From Suilimivivens sp045586385 (GTDB lineage: Bacteria > Bacillota > Clostridia > Lachnospirales > Lachnospiraceae): a stretch of 64,000 nucleotides of DNA. The DNA lies in contig JAZNAE010000005.1 in NCBI GenBank assembly GCA_045586385.1, positions 62,001 to 126,000 on the forward strand. The letters are read 5' to 3'. Below the pieces are notes generated by a model. The model made no database searches and was not told the DNA's origin. It saw only the letters and a program-made list of their open reading frames with translations. Below are positions 60,626 to 64,000 of the stretch, one piece after another; position 1 is the stretch's first letter, and each line of letters begins with the position of its first letter. The translations under genes and the position numbers were made by a program.

Positions 60626-62584
60626 ATGGGAGTATTTGGGAAAAAGAAGACTGCAGAAACACAGGAGCCTATGGATCTTGATGCAGTAATGAAGAAATTT
60701 GACAGAGAATCCAATACGCGAATATGGGAAGGAAAGGCTAAGATTGCAGTAACAACAATTTTGGCACTTTTTTCACTTTTTTGTATTTATGTAACATTAT
60801 TTACGAGTTGGCTTGAAGAGATTCGATTAACATCCTTTGTTGCTTTTATTATTTTTATCGGATACATAGTGTTCCCCGCTAAAAAGGGACAGCAGAAGGT
60901 TAATTATATGCCTTGGTATGATGTTGTATTGATGATTTGCGGTACAGGTGCATTCTTATACTATACAATAAATTCCATGACCATCATTCAGCAGGGCAGT
61001 AATTTTGAGTGGTATCAGATTTTAATTGGTATTGTGGGTATTCTTTCCCTGGCAGAAGTATGCCGAAGAAGTGTAGGTATACCAATTCTTGTAGTGGCGG
61101 GATGCCTGATGTTATATGCTTTGTTGTTTGGATTATCCAATCCTACACTAAGTGGTAAGTTGAATTATACCGTCCGTTATCTGTTCTACAGTAAGGAAGG
61201 TATTTTGTCCACACCGATTAATGTTTGTTCCAAATTTATTGTAGTGTTTATTATTTTCGGTGCGTTCTTAGAGCGTACGGGAATTGCAGACTTCTTTATT
61301 AATATTTCCAATGCATTTGTAGGTGGATTTTCCGGTGGCCCTGCAAAAGTAGCGGTTGTGGCAAGTGCCATGGAAGGTATGGTTTCAGGTTCCTCTGTAG
61401 CAAATACTGTTGGTTCCGGTTCCGTTACCATTCCGCTCATGAAAAGGACAGGATATAAACCTGAATTTGCAGCTGCGGCAGAAGCTTCTGCATCTACAGG
61501 CGGACAGATTATGCCCCCTATCATGGGAGCGGCAGCATTCCTCATGGCAGATTATGTTGGTGTTCCTTACAGTAATATTGTAGTGCGTGCGATTTTGCCT
61601 GCAGTACTTTACTTTGCAGGTGTATTTATTACGGTTCATTTAGAGGCAAAAAAAGAAGGCCTTCGTGGTCTTACCAAAGAAGAATTGCCCAGAATTAAAC
61701 CTTTAATTAAACAGACGTATTTGTTGTTACCTCTTATTATATTGGTATATCTGGTTGGTACCAGTCAGCGTTCCATCCAGTATGCGGCAGCGATTGCCAT
61801 TATTGCAGTTATTATTGTAAGTTTATTTAACAAAAATAACCGTATAACATTAAAACGTATTTGGGAAGCTTTGGCAGCCGGCGGACAGGGAATGATTACC
61901 GTAGCAGCAGCCTGCGGTGTTGCAGGTATGATTGCAGGAACCATTACTATGACAGGTCTTGCAAATATGATGATTAACGGTATTGTAACACTTGCCGGAA
62001 ATCAGGTAATCATAGCACTTGTACTTACCATGGTTTGTTGTATCGTACTTGGTATGGGTGTGCCTACCACAGCAAACTACTGTATTATGGCGGCAACCTG
62101 TGCACCGATTCTGATCCGTATGGGTGTACCTACTTTGGCAGCACATTTCTTTGTATTTTACTTCGGTATTGTGGCTGACCTTACCCCCCCGGTAGCATTG
62201 GCGGCTTATGCAGGTGCGGCGATTGCCCAGGCAAATCCCATGAAAACAGCAGTGACAGCAACAAAACTTGCAGTAGGTGCTTTTATCGTACCGTATGTAT
62301 TTGCTTTAAATCCGGCTATGTTGTTTATTGATACGACAGCAGTAGAAATTGTTCAGATTTGTATTACATCCTTAGTCGGTATCTTCGCTGTATCGGCGTC
62401 CTTGGAAGGCTGGTTTTTATGCCACATGAAGTGGTATGAGAGATTAATGAGTCTCTTTGGCGGATTATTATTGATTTATCCGGGACTTCTTACAGACGGT
62501 ATCGGACTTGGTCTGGTAGCTGTTATGGCAATTCTGCAAATGGTTGATAACAGAAAAACAGCTAAAGAGGCAAAAACAGTATAG
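60626..62584 (+). CDS. TRAP transporter permease, fused 4TM/12TM type
   Basis: 652 aa with about 17-18 helices; the small DctQ-like and large DctM-like subunits are in one chain. Signatures: GGFSGGPAKVAVVASAMEGMVSGSSVANTV, ASASTGGQIMPPIMGAAAF and GMGVPTTANYCIMAA (in part). Works with the TAXI binding protein upstream using an ion gradient. AGGAGG before ATG. Substrate unknown; TAXI systems of this kind often take up glutamate-like or dicarboxylate compounds. Confidence 0.93.
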   Translation: MGVFGKKKTAETQEPMDLDAVMKKFDRESNTRIWEGKAKIAVTTILALFSLFCIYVTLFTSWLEEIRLTSFVAFIIFIGYIVFPAKKGQQKVNYMPWYDVVLMICGTGAFLYYTINSMTIIQQGSNFEWYQILIGIVGILSLAEVCRRSVGIPILVVAGCLMLYALLFGLSNPTLSGKLNYTVRYLFYSKEGILSTPINVCSKFIVVFIIFGAFLERTGIADFFINISNAFVGGFSGGPAKVAVVASAMEGMVSGSSVANTVGSGSVTIPLMKRTGYKPEFAAAAEASASTGGQIMPPIMGAAAFLMADYVGVPYSNIVVRAILPAVLYFAGVFITVHLEAKKEGLRGLTKEELPRIKPLIKQTYLLLPLIILVYLVGTSQRSIQYAAAIAIIAVIIVSLFNKNNRITLKRIWEALAAGGQGMITVAAACGVAGMIAGTITMTGLANMMINGIVTLAGNQVIIALVLTMVCCIVLGMGVPTTANYCIMAATCAPILIRMGVPTLAAHFFVFYFGIVADLTPPVALAAYAGAAIAQANPMKTAVTATKLAVGAFIVPYVFALNPAMLFIDTTAVEIVQICITSLVGIFAVSASLEGWFLCHMKWYERLMSLFGGLLLIYPGLLTDGIGLGLVAVMAILQMVDNRKTAKEAKTV

Positions 62585-62601
62585 AGTAATAAACTTAAAT
62601 G

Positions 62602-62634
62602 AAACAGTCTTGTGCGTATGTATAAGGCTGTTTT
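62602..62634 (+). terminator. terminator after the TRAP permease
   Basis: AAACAGTCTT (62602-62611) pairs with AAGGCTGTTT (62624-62633, one wobble), then T. Short T-run. Confidence 0.65.
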
Positions 62635-62659
62635 GTGCTAATCCTTGGAGGGATGAAGT

Positions 62660-64000
62660 GTGGAAAAAAGGGGTCAACAATTAAGGGAAATTTTAAAAAT
62701 ATTATTTGTGATTGCATTTTTGTCGGTTGTAGTATTTTTCTGCTTGGGTGAAGTGTTTTTGTCCAAAGAAAATCCTACAGGTAGCGGAAAAGTTACTTTG
62801 TATGAAGGTGGTTGGGAACGTGTATACGCGGATGGTACAAGATTTACAGTAGCGCTTCCCGGTACGACGAAGGCAGAGCGCGGGGAGACAGTCCGGTTAG
62901 AGACTTCCTTACCGGAGAACCAAGAGAATACATGGTTTTGTATGCGGGCATCGCAACAGGAGATGTATGTCTTTGTGGGGGATGAACTTCGAAAGAAATA
63001 TACTACGGAAGGTTCCCGTTTGTTTGGAAATAGCAGTGCCAGTGCATATGTTTTTTTTGAGATAACAGAGGAAGATGCGGGTGAGATTCTTGCGATTGAA
63101 CTGATTAGTTACAATGAGTATACAGGTTTTCTAAATGAAGTATATGTGGGAGAAAAATATGATATTATTACCACATTTATACGGGAGTGTTTACTTGTAC
63201 TTGTGGTGTCTTTCTATATGCTGATTTTAAGCTCCATCACGGTATTTATCGGACTCATATTACGCTGGGTATATAAGAAGCATGTTGATATTACTTATTT
63301 AGGTTTGGGTATTATGCAACTTTCCATGGCGATGATAGCAGAATCAAGGGTCCGGCAATTTTTCCTGCCGAATTCATCGGTTGCAGAGCATGTGGGATTT
63401 TTACTTACCATACTGATTCCCTTTCCCTTTGTTGTTTATGTGAACAGAGTCCAAGAAGGGCGATACAGAAAGATTCACAGTTTTCTCGCGATTTGTGTGG
63501 CTGTAAATTACATTGCATCGGCACTATTACAGGTGTTTAATGTTGTAAGTTTGTCAGATTCTACAGTTGTAGCATATGCACTGATTATTATAATGGTAGT
63601 ATGTTTTTCAGTTACAATTGTTTTAGATTTTATAATGGGAAGAATCCGTGAATATGGAGAAATCCTATTTGGTTTGATAGCAATGCTTATTGCTTCTGTA
63701 TGGGAAACTTACGTTACTTTTGTACCGGAGGTACCGATATATGGAGGTGTTGTTCTTAGTTTCGGCCTGATTGTTTTACTTTTTATGGCGGCTATTAAGA
63801 CAGCAAGAGATATGCTGGCAGTAGAACAGAACCGACAAATGGCAGTCGCGGCGGGAGCAGCCAAGGCCAGATTTTTGGCCAATATGTCACATGAAATCCG
63901 TACTCCGATTAATACTATTATCGGAATGAACGAGATGATTTTGCGTGAAAGCCAGGATGTTTCGATAGAGGAATATGCCAAGAACGTACAAAATGCCAGC
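62660..64000 (+). CDS. 7TM sensor histidine kinase (3' end outside window)
   Basis: The frame is open from GTG 62660 (GGAGGGA just upstream) to the end of the window, 447 codons. N-terminal helix (~13-34), an extracellular sensor domain (~35-185), then seven transmembrane helices (~180-400) and a HisKA domain with the phospho-His in ARFLANMSHEIRTPINTIIGM (given in part, near residue 409). This is the 7TMR-DISM-type layout of hybrid sensor kinases. The ATPase and any receiver or output lie beyond the window. Ligand unknown. Confidence 0.88.
   Translation, partial: MEKRGQQLREILKILFVIAFLSVVVFFCLGEVFLSKENPTGSGKVTLYEGGWERVYADGTRFTVALPGTTKAERGETVRLETSLPENQENTWFCMRASQQEMYVFVGDELRKKYTTEGSRLFGNSSASAYVFFEITEEDAGEILAIELISYNEYTGFLNEVYVGEKYDIITTFIRECLLVLVVSFYMLILSSITVFIGLILRWVYKKHVDITYLGLGIMQLSMAMIAESRVRQFFLPNSSVAEHVGFLLTILIPFPFVVYVNRVQEGRYRKIHSFLAICVAVNYIASALLQVFNVVSLSDSTVVAYALIIIMVVCFSVTIVLDFIMGRIREYGEILFGLIAMLIASVWETYVTFVPEVPIYGGVVLSFGLIVLLFMAAIKTARDMLAVEQNRQMAVAAGAAKARFLANMSHEIRTPINTIIGMNEMILRESQDVSIEEYAKNVQNAS

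Noticed and set aside
1..64000. CRISPR arrays, rRNA, tRNA, insertion sequences, known riboswitches or T-boxes
   Set aside because: Looked for on both strands by eye; no convincing case seen. Short or divergent riboswitches could be missed.

Overview
This window reads as a chromosomal segment of a low-to-moderate GC, spore-lineage Firmicute, most likely a member of the Lachnospiraceae (class Clostridia). The evidence is the gene content and order: glgA, Coat F-type proteins, a Spo0A-type DNA-binding domain, yicC-remA-gmk-rpoZ, rimO-pgsA-cinA(C)-recA-recX-rny, nudF-spoIIM-xerD, dapF-murE with a meso-DAP type MurE motif, and strong AGGAGG ribosome sites with sigma-A promoters spaced 17 bp. I see no rRNA, tRNA, CRISPR array, insertion sequence, prophage or conjugation gene. 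The two ends cut genes: an S66 peptidase at the left and a sensor histidine kinase at the right.

Layout. 1-5.3 kb: partial LD-carboxypeptidase, a Spo0A output domain without a receiver, glycogen synthase, a MurJ/SpoVB-type flippase and two small Coat F-like proteins. 5.3-16.8 kb: an unusual envelope cluster of zinc-ribbon membrane proteins, a 1370-residue von Willebrand A (vWA) protein, an Ig-like membrane partner, a zinc-ribbon/YARHG protein, an SH3-amidase lipoprotein and a zinc-ribbon/TPR protein with a decayed tail. 16.8-28 kb: housekeeping genes, namely rqcH (minus strand), yicC-remA-gmk-rpoZ, rimO-pgsA-cinA(C), an Asp-rich anchored protein, recA with two LexA boxes, recX with a perfect hairpin inside it, and rny. 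28-33.2 kb: another zinc-ribbon membrane protein with an 18-bp tandem repeat, then a three-gene ABC-2 exporter. 33.3-40.2 kb: aminotransferase, Nudix hydrolase, SpoIIM, XerD, DAHP synthase, a HisRS with eukaryote-like motif 2, and a phosphopantetheinyl transferase. 40.2-49.2 kb: MATE transporter overlapping a CUT1-type sugar ABC transporter, a lipoprotein, a DUF2971 protein and an acyltransferase-3 protein. 49.2-51.9 kb: an Lsa-like ABC-F protein behind a long structured leader that looks like an antibiotic-responsive attenuator, plus a P-loop kinase-like gene. 51.9-64 kb: trans-sulfuration PLP enzyme, dapF-murE, a CapA-like lipoprotein, GH43 hydrolase, an AGCS symporter, a TAXI-TRAP transporter and a 7TM sensor kinase.

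Two places look most worth attention. The first is the 5.4-16.8 kb cluster: zinc-ribbon single-pass proteins, a MIDAS-containing vWA protein and a peptidoglycan amidase in one gene-dense block, which may be an envelope-sensing or remodelling system; its function is inference only. The second is the 49.2-49.6 kb leader: strong promoter, a three-codon reading frame (Met-Arg-Arg-stop), stacked hairpins, an upstream segment with 10 nt complementary to the terminator loop, and an intrinsic terminator just before the ABC-F gene. All family calls rest on motif recognition by eye; no database search was run.
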